Shown here: piece after piece, positions 26,687-34,190 of the stretch
Numbering within the stretch: the first letter of the stretch is position 1
Layout: each line of letters opens with the position of its first letter
From: Aliicoccus persicus
GTDB taxonomy: Bacteria > Bacillota > Bacilli > Staphylococcales > Salinicoccaceae
Assembly (NCBI RefSeq): GCF_900110815.1
Contig: NZ_FOIT01000001.1
Span: 293,910 to 357,909, forward strand
Direction of reading: 5' to 3'
Length of the DNA stretch: 64,000 nt
Notes under the pieces: model-generated
What the model saw: only the letters and a program-made list of their open reading frames with translations
What the model was told of the DNA's origin: nothing
The model's database searches: none
Translations under genes and position numbers: made by a program

Positions 26687-26953
26687 ATGGCATACCAGGT
26701 TATTTATACGAAAAAAGCAATCAAAAGCTTAAAAAGAATAGACTCTAACCAACAAAAAATTATTATTTCATGGATTGAAAAAAACTTAATCAATACAAAC
26801 GATCCTAAGCAACATGGAAAAGCTCTCAAAGGAAATTTGAAAGATTACTGGAAATATCGAGTTGGTAACTACAGAATCCTTGCAGATATTGATGACAAAC
26901 AAATTAAAATTATTATTTTCAATATCGGACACAGAAAAAATATTTATCAGTAA
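26687..26953 (+). CDS. Type II toxin, RelE family
   Basis: This 88-residue basic protein has the RelE core: YTKKAIKSLKRIDSNQQK, the GKALKGNLKDYWKYRVGNYRI signature (split as GKALKG and WKYRVGNYRI), then ADIDDKQIKIIIFNIGHRKNIY. Arg and Lys/His residues in YRVGNYRI and GHRK correspond to the mRNA-cleaving residues of RelE. It is translationally close to its antitoxin. A long hairpin follows it at 26985-27040. Confidence 0.85.
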   Translation: MAYQVIYTKKAIKSLKRIDSNQQKIIISWIEKNLINTNDPKQHGKALKGNLKDYWKYRVGNYRILADIDDKQIKIIIFNIGHRKNIYQ

Positions 26954-26984
26954 AGGAAATTAAATATACTTTTGGTTTTTACAT

Positions 26985-27040
26985 AGCTGTTTTGCATTTT
27001 TCTTCAAATACTACACCATAATGGAAAATGCAAGGCAGCT
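26985..27040. other. Long inverted repeat after the RelE toxin gene
   Basis: AGCTG-TTTTGCATTTT and AAAATGCAA-GGCAGCT form an interrupted stem of about 17 pairs with a ~22-base loop. No strong T-run follows, so a terminator role is uncertain. Confidence 0.45.
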
Positions 27041-27094
27041 TTAGTTTGTCTATTTCAAGTATCTCCGTTTATGTGTCTATGAGATGAGTTCATG

Positions 27095-27217
27095 GACACG
27101 CAGATTGATTTGCGTTCCAATGAAACTCGCTCACTGACTCTCAGATTGATCTGCGTTCCAATGAAACTCGCTCACTGACACGCAAACCAATTTACACGCC
27201 AATGACCATAGCTCATT
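27095..27217. repeat. Three tandem 41-bp repeats
   Basis: Units begin at 27095, 27136 and 27177, each 41 bases. The first two are nearly identical (GACACGCAGATTGATTTGCG then TTCCAATGAAACTCGCTCACT). The third is diverged but keeps the frame and the ends. Each unit contains a small palindrome of the form CGCAGAT...ATTTGCG. A more degraded fourth copy may precede the array. There is no reading frame through it. Confidence 0.8.
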
Positions 27218-27229
27218 GAAACAAAAACC

Positions 27230-27661
27230 CTATTTCTTCGCATACATCTCACTTGCTAAACTATTTTCATTGCGTTTTACACTGACGGCGTAATTGTATC
27301 CAGCAAATGTGTTACCAATCAACGCGGCAGCACCAAGTGTGATCCAAAGCGGTGCCAATGGAATATCGATTGGTGTGACCAACTCTATAACAAGCAGCGC
27401 AAAGAACACGATTGTAATCAACATATAGATGAATGACTCGCGAATCGTCACGACATCTCCTGGATTTACTGGAACTACTTTTGACTTGCTAGAAAAGAAT
27501 CTTGCTTGCATGCGACTGCCTGGATGTGGTATTTCTACTTCTTTTTTTCCGAACAATGGAATTGTCTCTACATGTTCATCATTAATATGGACTTCTACTC
27601 GCCTGAACATAGTAAATATACCGATCCCACGTTTTGCTTCAATATTTAAGTGTTTATGCAT
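27230..27661 (-). CDS. Membrane protein of unknown function coupled to cvfB
   Basis: This 143-residue protein has a beta-rich N-terminal half (EVHINDEHVETIPLFGKKEVEI, split as EVHINDEHVET and KKEVEIPHPG) and two hydrophobic segments (about 80-95 and 101-118). A short basic tail (VSVKRNENSLASEMYAKK) follows. I recognise no family. Its start overlaps the end of cvfB by 8 bases, with GAGG inside cvfB, so it is translationally coupled as the last gene of the sir2-cvfB operon. Confidence 0.7.
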   Translation of the reverse strand: MHKHLNIEAKRGIGIFTMFRRVEVHINDEHVETIPLFGKKEVEIPHPGSRMQARFFSSKSKVVPVNPGDVVTIRESFIYMLITIVFFALLVIELVTPIDIPLAPLWITLGAAALIGNTFAGYNYAVSVKRNENSLASEMYAKK

Positions 27662-28535
27662 TACTATTATCCTCTTTCAATACAGTTTGCCCGTCTTCTT
27701 GTACAACAACGCCCTCTTTCATCAATTTACCCATTGCACGTTTAAATGCACCTTTAGATATATTAAATGCTTCTGAAATGTCGTCTGGTGATGACTTGTC
27801 TGTGAGTGGCATTGTGCCGCCATTACGGGTAATATAATCCAGTATTTTCTCTGAATCTTCATCTCGTGCACGGTATGCTTTTTGTCTAAATGAACCGTTA
27901 ATCTCACCCTGTTCATTCATACCGATTACTCTAAACTTAACTTTTTCTCCAAGCCTTGGTTCTGTCTGACGTTCGCTTTCATGAATGAATACTTTATAGC
28001 CCTCTTCAGTAAGTAAAAATGTGCCGACTTTAAGCAGTCTATACGGTCGCCCTTCTAACCATTTATTATTAAGTTCTTCATACAACTTTTCGTCAACTTT
28101 TGTAAACTTTTCAGCAACTTCTGATTCTTGTACAAGTTTACCAAACAGTTGGTTATCCCCTTCTCTGCGCAGTTTTACATACACCTTATCTCCAGATTGT
28201 GGCCAAACTTCCTTTAGTTTTGGTAAATCTACCCATGGGATTAGAATATCTCTTGGTGCGCCGATGTTGAGATAAGCACCGTCACGATTTACCTCTGATA
28301 CTTCAGCATAGCCAAACTTATCGACTGTTACGTCTGGAATGACTGGTGTCGCAAATAATTCACCACGTGTATTTGGGTATATAAATACAACTAATTCTTC
28401 ACCAACTTCTACTTCACGGTCTAACACCGAACGATTCATTCTGATTGTTTCACCTTCATCAGACTTTAAGTAGTAAGTTGACCCTTCTATTTTTTCAACT
28501 GTTAAAAATTGTGTCTTACCTGATAATCTTTCCAT
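27654..28535 (-). CDS. cvfB: S1-domain RNA-binding protein CvfB
   Basis: CvfB (YitL in Bacillus) is a cytoplasmic protein of three S1-type RNA-binding domains and a C-terminal winged helix; in Staphylococcus aureus it affects virulence-gene expression. S1-like strands are visible (GYAEVSEVNRDGAYLNIGAP, GDKVYVKLRREGDNQLFGKL). The C-terminal winged helix is SEKILDYITRNGGTMPLTDK followed by EAFNISKGAFKRAMGKL. The 293-residue length is normal. It starts 3 bases after the sirtuin gene, so the two are one operon. Confidence 0.93.
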   Translation of the reverse strand: MERLSGKTQFLTVEKIEGSTYYLKSDEGETIRMNRSVLDREVEVGEELVVFIYPNTRGELFATPVIPDVTVDKFGYAEVSEVNRDGAYLNIGAPRDILIPWVDLPKLKEVWPQSGDKVYVKLRREGDNQLFGKLVQESEVAEKFTKVDEKLYEELNNKWLEGRPYRLLKVGTFLLTEEGYKVFIHESERQTEPRLGEKVKFRVIGMNEQGEINGSFRQKAYRARDEDSEKILDYITRNGGTMPLTDKSSPDDISEAFNISKGAFKRAMGKLMKEGVVVQEDGQTVLKEDNSNA

Positions 28536-28538
28536 ATA

Positions 28539-29279
28539 TTAACTCTCTTTCAGTTCGTTTATTTTTTCTATAATTTCAACAACATCTGTATTGAATACAA
28601 TACTTGCTTGCTCATCATATGGTGTTTTATCTTTATTTATTATTATTAAGTGATCATCATTAAAGTATTCAATGAAGGATGCAGCTGGATGTACAACGAG
28701 TGATGAACCGATGACGATGAGCATATCTGCACTTGAAATTTTATTGACTGCAGATAATACGGTCAACTCATCTAACATTTCACCATAAAGTACGATGTCT
28801 GGTCTCAAAACATCATTACATTTCGTACAATACTTTAATTTCTCATCTAAAATTCTTCGTTTTGTGTATTGTGCCTTACAACCAATACAATAGTAATCGT
28901 TTAAGCTGCCATGTAATTCATCGACATGATTACTTCCTGCATCACGATGTAAGCCATCAATATTTTGAGTGACGACACCGAGTGATTGTCCTGATTGTTC
29001 AAGTTCAGCTATGAATGTATGAGCGACATTCGGTTTTTTATTTGCTAGTAACAATCGCTTCTGATAAAAATTCGCAAAGCTTTCCTTATCATCAACCAGA
29101 TGTTGGTGTGATAATAAGTACTCTGGAGAGTATCCATCTTTAGTTATTTCATCAAATAATCCGCCCATACTACGAAAGTCTGGAATACCACTTGCCACAG
29201 ATATACCGGCACCTGTTAAAAAGACGATTTTCTTACTGTTTTCTAGCTGTTCTTTGAATTTTAAAATTTGAGTATCCAT
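28539..29279 (-). CDS. SIR2-family NAD-dependent protein deacylase
   Basis: Sirtuins remove acyl groups from lysine using NAD. The NAD-binding GAGISVASGIPDFRS is at residues 23-37, TQNIDGLH at 104-111 and the catalytic His123 in ELHGS. The zinc site is complete, with Cys131, Cys134, Cys151 and Cys154. The 246-residue length fits bacterial sirtuins (CobB/SrtN type). It heads an operon with cvfB and is divergent from the ABC-F gene. Confidence 0.93.
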   Translation of the reverse strand: MDTQILKFKEQLENSKKIVFLTGAGISVASGIPDFRSMGGLFDEITKDGYSPEYLLSHQHLVDDKESFANFYQKRLLLANKKPNVAHTFIAELEQSGQSLGVVTQNIDGLHRDAGSNHVDELHGSLNDYYCIGCKAQYTKRRILDEKLKYCTKCNDVLRPDIVLYGEMLDELTVLSAVNKISSADMLIVIGSSLVVHPAASFIEYFNDDHLIIINKDKTPYDEQASIVFNTDVVEIIEKINELKES

Positions 29280-29363
29280 ATGAATCCCCTATGCTCAATA
29301 TATATTAATGTTACCACAAATATGGTATATTCTTTAAGAATACTTGATTAGGAGAATGTTTAA

Positions 29364-30968
29364 ATGTTACAAGTAACAGATGTAAGTTTGAGATTTGGAG
29401 ATCGTAAATTATTTGAAGATGTAAACATTAAATTTACACCAGGTAACTGCTACGGTTTAATTGGGGCGAATGGTGCAGGAAAATCAACGTTTTTAAAGAT
29501 TTTGTCAGGTGATCTCGACGCTCAGACTGGCCATGTATCTATGGGTGCAGATGAGAGATTAGCTGTATTAAAACAGGATCACTTCGGATATGAAGATCAT
29601 CGTGTACTCGATGTTGTGATGATGGGTCACGAAGATTTATGGAGAATCTCTAAAGAAAAAGACGAGATTTATATGAAACCAGATTTCTCTGATGAGGATG
29701 GCATTCGTGCTGCTGAACTTGAAGCAGAATATGGAGAAATGGGTGGCTGGACTGCTGAAAGTGATGCGGAGAGTTTACTACATGGTTTAGGTATTGAGAG
29801 TGATTTAGTCGATAAAAACATGAGTGAGCTTGAAAACAACCAAAAAGTAAAAGTGTTACTTGCACAAAGTTTGTTTGGATCTCCTGATGTGTTATTACTC
29901 GATGAGCCGACGAACGGTCTAGATATAGAAGCGATTCAATGGTTAGAAGACTTCTTAATTGATTTTGAAAATACAGTTATTGTTGTCAGCCACGACAGAC
30001 ACTTTTTAAATAACGTATGTACACATATTGCAGACTTAGACTTTGGGAAAATCCAATTATACGTTGGTAACTATGATTTCTGGTACCAATCAAGTCAACT
30101 TGCCCTATCGATGGCGCAAGAACAAAACAAGAAAAAAGAAGAAAAAATGAAGGAACTTAAAGACTTCATTGCACGATTTAGTGCGAACGCATCAAAGTCA
30201 AAACAAGCAACGAGCCGTAAGAAAATGCTCGATAAGATTGAACTGGATGATATCCGCCCATCGTCACGTAAATATCCGTTCATTGGATTTACACCAGAGC
30301 GTGAGATTGGGAATGAGTTACTACAGGTCATAGGATTAACGCATTCAATCGATGGTCAAAAAGTATTGGATAATGTGAGCTTTGTTGTAAATCCATACGA
30401 CAAGGCCGTGTTAATTGGTGGCACTGAAATTGGTCGTACGACCCTACTCCGTATACTTGCTGGTGAAATTAAACCAGACGCGGGTGAAGTACGTTGGGGT
30501 GTAACTACATCTCAGGCATATTTCCCGAAAGATAATTCAAAATACTTCGAAGGTGTTAACCTTTCACTTGTTGAATGGTTAAGACAATATGCACCAGAAG
30601 ATGAGCAAACGGAAACATTCTTAAGAGGATTCTTAGGACGTATGCTATTCAGTGGTGAAGAAGCAAAGAAAAAAGCATCGGTTTTATCCGGTGGAGAAAA
30701 AGTCCGTGCAATGATGAGTAAGATGATGTTGACGAAATCAAACGTATTGTTGTTTGATGAACCGACAAACCACTTGGACTTAGAGAGTATTACAGCGGTC
30801 AATGATGGATTGAAACGATTCAAAGGATCAATTATCTTTACATCACATGACTTTGAGTTCGTTAATACGATTGCCAACCGTGTGATTGATTTGTCTCCTG
30901 CAGGCAGTGTATCTAAGGAACTAACATACGAAGAATATCTACAAGATACAGGTGTACTTTCGAAATAA
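29364..30968 (+). CDS. ABC-F family ATPase (YkpA/YbiT type)
   Basis: This soluble twin-ATPase protein of 534 residues should act on ribosomes like other ABC-F factors. Domain 1 has Walker A GANGAGKST (34-42), but its signature loop reads SELENNQK (154-161) where LSGGE-like residues are usual. Domain 2 has LSGGEK (441-446), but its Walker A reads GGTEIGRTT (352-360) with Arg358 in place of the invariant lysine. Both Walker B/glutamate motifs (LLLDEPTN, LLFDEPTN) are kept. Thus one composite ATP site looks intact and the other doubly degenerate. The inter-domain linker is Lys-rich. It is monocistronic, with a terminator behind. Confidence 0.92.
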   Translation: MLQVTDVSLRFGDRKLFEDVNIKFTPGNCYGLIGANGAGKSTFLKILSGDLDAQTGHVSMGADERLAVLKQDHFGYEDHRVLDVVMMGHEDLWRISKEKDEIYMKPDFSDEDGIRAAELEAEYGEMGGWTAESDAESLLHGLGIESDLVDKNMSELENNQKVKVLLAQSLFGSPDVLLLDEPTNGLDIEAIQWLEDFLIDFENTVIVVSHDRHFLNNVCTHIADLDFGKIQLYVGNYDFWYQSSQLALSMAQEQNKKKEEKMKELKDFIARFSANASKSKQATSRKKMLDKIELDDIRPSSRKYPFIGFTPEREIGNELLQVIGLTHSIDGQKVLDNVSFVVNPYDKAVLIGGTEIGRTTLLRILAGEIKPDAGEVRWGVTTSQAYFPKDNSKYFEGVNLSLVEWLRQYAPEDEQTETFLRGFLGRMLFSGEEAKKKASVLSGGEKVRAMMSKMMLTKSNVLLFDEPTNHLDLESITAVNDGLKRFKGSIIFTSHDFEFVNTIANRVIDLSPAGSVSKELTYEEYLQDTGVLSK

Positions 30969-30987
30969 TATATGAAATTTAATTAAG

Positions 30988-31032
30988 CCTGCCAATTCAA
31001 GCCTAGAAAATGACTTGAACTGGCAGGTTTTT
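30988..31032 (+). terminator. Terminator of the ABC-F gene (first TGCCAATTC hairpin)
   Basis: CCTGCCAATTCAAG pairs with CTTGAACTGGCAGG (one mismatch) over 12 bases and is followed by TTTTT. Confidence 0.85.
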
Positions 31033-31040
31033 AATTTCCC

Positions 31041-31128
31041 TGCCAATTCATAAGGATAATAAGGGTTGAATTGGCAACGTTTGATTATTTCTGCCAATTC
31101 GGATGAAAATAATCGTTTGAATTGGCAG
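31041..31128. repeat. Two further TGCCAATTC hairpins
   Basis: TGCCAATTCA/TGAATTGGCA (31041-31076) and CTGCCAATTC/GAATTGGCAG (31091-31128) repeat the stem of the preceding terminator, with loops of 16 and 18 bases. Neither has a T-run, so they look like decayed duplicates of the terminator or a small hairpin repeat family. Confidence 0.75.
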
Positions 31129-31152
31129 CTTGCATTCTAAATCGAAAACCAA

Positions 31153-31198
31153 ATTAAAAACGGCCTTGGAATTTTCCTAAAAGATTCCAAAGCCGTTT
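31153..31198 (-). terminator. Terminator of the binding-protein gene
   Basis: On the minus strand AAACGGCTTTGGAAT pairs with ATTCCAAGGCCGTTT and runs into TTTAATTT, 8 bases after the stop codon. Confidence 0.85.
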
Positions 31199-31205
31199 CT
31201 TTATG

Positions 31206-32861
31206 CTATTCTACAAATTCAATATTCATTAGATTGATATAGCCACTCGGGAAGAGTTCTACTCCTGTCACAAAATCCGAATTGTAAGCAATGATGCTCT
31301 TCGCATGAATAATATTTGTCATCGGTGCGATTTCAACTAAGTAATTTTGTGCCTCTGTGTAAATCTCATATCTTAAATCTTCATCTGATTCCCCTCGACC
31401 ACGTTCGAGTAAGTCATCAAGTTCTGGATCTGAGATGAATGTTCTGTTACCCGCTGCACCTTGGTTATCTGTGTGAAGCAGTGAATACGTACCGTAGTCC
31501 GCATCGGCCGTTGACGTTGTCCAACCGACAATCATCATTTCATGTTCACCATCTCCCGTACGTTGCCATAATGTACCAAAGTCCATCAATTCAATATTCA
31601 CTTCAATACCAATCTCAGCTAGATTTTCTTGAATCAATGTTGCCATCTCTACAACTTGTTGGTTATCCGTAACCCAAAGACTTGTCGTAAATCCATCTGC
31701 AACATCTGTTTCACTCAGTAACTCAGCCGCATATTCTGGATCATATTGAATCGTATCAACATCTGGGTTATGTCCCCATACAGGTGGTGCTAATGGGCTG
31801 ATTGCTGGTGACGCATTATCTTCATAGATGTGCGTTGCGATACTCTCTCTATCGACTGCATATGCAATCGCTTGTCTTACTTTAGGATCGTCAAATGGTT
31901 CTTTACGAATATCATATGTCATATATGAAAGTCCAAGTCCATCCACTGATAAAAGTTCCATCCCATCTGTCGTTTCAACTTGAGTCACAGATGATGGTGA
32001 TAATGCATGCAATACATGCGCAGTACCTGTCTGTAGTTCAGCCATACGTGAACCAGATTCAGTGTTTACTGTGAATGTCACTTCTTCAAAAGCTAAATCT
32101 TCAACACGATAATCTTCATTTCTTTCAAGTACGACATTATCACCTGGTGCACGGCTTACGAATTTAAGTGGACCTGTACCGTCAGGACTTTCATTCGTTA
32201 CAGTGTTTAGATCAATACCAATCTCATCTACAATTTCTTGATACTCATCGCCACCCTCTTCACGAAGCTCGTAATACTCTTCGACTGTAATATCTAATCC
32301 GGCATTATCAATGGCATACTGATAGTCAGCATCTAATAATTCTTTACTCATAATCCCACCCGTTACGTGAGATAAGTGGTTCAGTAAAGGTGCGAAAGGA
32401 TACTCAGTAATAATGTTGAACTCATAATCATCAATAATTTCAACTTCGTCTATCATTTCAAATAGGAATGCAACATCGGCAGCGACTGCTTCATCCTTTA
32501 CACGTTCAAAAGTCGCTTGAACATCTTCTGATGTCAATTCTGATCCTTCATGGAACATTACGCCCTCTTCAAGTTTGAAATTCCAAGTGACATCATCTAC
32601 CTGTTCCCATTCTGTTGCAAGCATTGGTACGAGATTCATGTCTAAATCATGACCAATTAATCTCTCATATATTTGTGATCTGACTTGTGAAGAATAAACG
32701 TCATTCGAACGATGTGGATCAAGCGATGAAATATCACTCGATAATCCGATTACCAAACTACCATCTTCTTGTGCATTTACATCTTCGTGATTTAAAGTCG
32801 AAACCAAAACTAAACTAGCGGATGCTAAAGCTAACGTTTTTAGGTGCTTACTTAATTTCAT
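31206..32861 (-). CDS. Oligopeptide/nickel-type ABC substrate-binding protein, secreted without lipobox
   Basis: This 551-residue protein belongs to the family-5 extracellular binding proteins (SSLDPHRSNDVYSSQV, YERLIGHD, VRQAIAYAVDRESI). It would capture peptides, glutathione-like molecules or metal chelates outside the cell. The N-terminal signal (hydrophobic about 9-22) ends in VNAQEDG, a signal-peptidase I site, and contains no cysteine. The lipoprotein anchor normal for monoderm binding proteins is therefore missing. No permease or ATPase genes for it lie nearby. The promoter at 32892-32920 is overlapped by a perfect cre site, so glucose repression through CcpA is likely. GGAGG lies 8 bases before the ATG. 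Confidence 0.9.
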   Translation of the reverse strand: MKLSKHLKTLALASASLVLVSTLNHEDVNAQEDGSLVIGLSSDISSLDPHRSNDVYSSQVRSQIYERLIGHDLDMNLVPMLATEWEQVDDVTWNFKLEEGVMFHEGSELTSEDVQATFERVKDEAVAADVAFLFEMIDEVEIIDDYEFNIITEYPFAPLLNHLSHVTGGIMSKELLDADYQYAIDNAGLDITVEEYYELREEGGDEYQEIVDEIGIDLNTVTNESPDGTGPLKFVSRAPGDNVVLERNEDYRVEDLAFEEVTFTVNTESGSRMAELQTGTAHVLHALSPSSVTQVETTDGMELLSVDGLGLSYMTYDIRKEPFDDPKVRQAIAYAVDRESIATHIYEDNASPAISPLAPPVWGHNPDVDTIQYDPEYAAELLSETDVADGFTTSLWVTDNQQVVEMATLIQENLAEIGIEVNIELMDFGTLWQRTGDGEHEMMIVGWTTSTADADYGTYSLLHTDNQGAAGNRTFISDPELDDLLERGRGESDEDLRYEIYTEAQNYLVEIAPMTNIIHAKSIIAYNSDFVTGVELFPSGYINLMNIEFVE

Positions 32862-32891
32862 TATGTAATACCTCCATATAGTGATGAGTCG

Positions 32892-32920
32892 AGTATATCT
32901 ATATCTGAAAACGATTTCAA
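32892..32920 (-). promoter_or_regulatory. Promoter of the binding-protein gene with overlapping cre site
   Basis: On the minus strand TTGAAA (plus 32915-32920) and TATACT (32892-32897) are 17 bases apart. TGAAAACGATTTCA (32906-32919) fits the CcpA cre consensus TGWAANCGNTNWCA at every position. It covers the -35 and part of the spacer, a position expected to repress. Confidence 0.75.
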
Positions 32921-33081
32921 TAATTATGTGGCATTTTATACATTAAAAATAAACTATATTCATGACATAAAATTACAGCATGATTACTTTTGTAAAAACG
33001 ATTAAACAATATACTTACAACTTTGTATATAAAATTGAACTGTGATATAAATATTCGTAGAGACAATGAAGGAGAGATACG

Positions 33082-34149
33082 ATGAAGCGGATTACATTAA
33101 GTGGAACACCGAGTGAAATTGGATATCAGCATGGAAGTTCTGCAAAAGATAAAGTGCATCTCAGTCTGAATTCATATGAACGATTATTTAGGGAAAACAA
33201 CGGTTTTACATGGAAAGAAGCTGTCGAGAAAGGAAAGTTTTTCATGAATTATTTAGAAAAAAACTTTCCTCATTTACTTGAAGAAATGGAAGGTGTCGCG
33301 AAAGGTGCTGGTGTTGATTTTTATGACATCTTAACACTGAATGCACGGAGTGAGATTGCCCTCACCTCTTCTAAAGATGGCTGTACTTCTCTTAGCTATA
33401 GTAAGGGCAACGATAATGATTTATATATTGCACAAAACTGGGATTGGATGAGCGATCAAACTGGAAGCTTAATCTTTGCTGAGATTGAAGGAAAGAATCA
33501 TTCGATTCGCACTGTGACAGAAGCGGGAATTTTAGCCAAGGTCGGAAGTAACAGCCATGGCTTAGGTATTGGACTCAATGCACTTATGATCCAAGATTAT
33601 AAGGAAGGTCTACCTATTCATTTGGCGCTTAGAGAAATATTGAATTGTACAGATATTGATGAAGCACATGCACTCGTTCGCGATGAAAAAGTTTCTGCTG
33701 CAGGTAACTTCATCATGGCGCAAGATAACGGAGAGACAAAGAGACTCATCAATAATGAAATCACACCAAATCTTGTAACGAGTAAAGGGTTTGTTGATGC
33801 AGGTGCATTGTGCCACACGAATCACTTTAATAGTGAAGAAATTAAAAAGAATGTTAAATTGACGCCACTTGAAAATGACAATTCTTATTTAAGACTTGAT
33901 CGTATTAAACAGTTAATGAATGATGCAATTGAAAATGATAAATTGATCGATGAAGATGTGATCCATTCATGGTTATCGGACCATGAAAATTCACCAATGT
34001 CGATCTGTCGTCATATCCAAAACGATGATGGTACAGTTGAAGGTATTACGGTATTTAGTATCATACAAAATTTAACGAAGAAAACTGGAAAAATTTATGT
34101 TGGTCAACCGTGTAATCCGAGTGATATTTTCGAAATTTCTTTTCAATAA
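33082..34149 (+). CDS. C45-family Ntn-hydrolase (acyl-CoA:6-APA acyltransferase-like)
   Basis: This 355-residue protein resembles the C45 peptidase / penicillin acyltransferase family of N-terminal-nucleophile hydrolases. GYQHG near residue 14 starts the propeptide, and Gly100-Cys101 in KDGCTSLS is the autocleavage site that frees the nucleophile cysteine. NWDWM and GIGLNALMI follow, as in the family. Members hydrolyse or transfer acyl groups of N-acyl amino acids and small amides; the substrate here is unknown. AAGGAGAG precedes the ATG. It is divergent from the binding-protein gene and followed by an ABC exporter 41 bases on. Confidence 0.82.
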   Translation: MKRITLSGTPSEIGYQHGSSAKDKVHLSLNSYERLFRENNGFTWKEAVEKGKFFMNYLEKNFPHLLEEMEGVAKGAGVDFYDILTLNARSEIALTSSKDGCTSLSYSKGNDNDLYIAQNWDWMSDQTGSLIFAEIEGKNHSIRTVTEAGILAKVGSNSHGLGIGLNALMIQDYKEGLPIHLALREILNCTDIDEAHALVRDEKVSAAGNFIMAQDNGETKRLINNEITPNLVTSKGFVDAGALCHTNHFNSEEIKKNVKLTPLENDNSYLRLDRIKQLMNDAIENDKLIDEDVIHSWLSDHENSPMSICRHIQNDDGTVEGITVFSIIQNLTKKTGKIYVGQPCNPSDIFEISFQ

Positions 34150-34190
34150 ATAGTATAATAGAAAATATTATGTAAAAAGGGGTTGGACAA

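Noticed and set aside
27095-27217. CRISPR-like array
   Set aside because: The units are contiguous with no unique spacers and there are no cas genes; it is a tandem repeat.
27654-27837. Plus-strand frames opposite cvfB
   Set aside because: They are shadows of the conserved S1-domain gene with no upstream signals.
30988-31128. Insertion-sequence or MITE ends
   Set aside because: The repeats are hairpins with no target-site duplication or transposase; a terminator-derived repeat explains them better.
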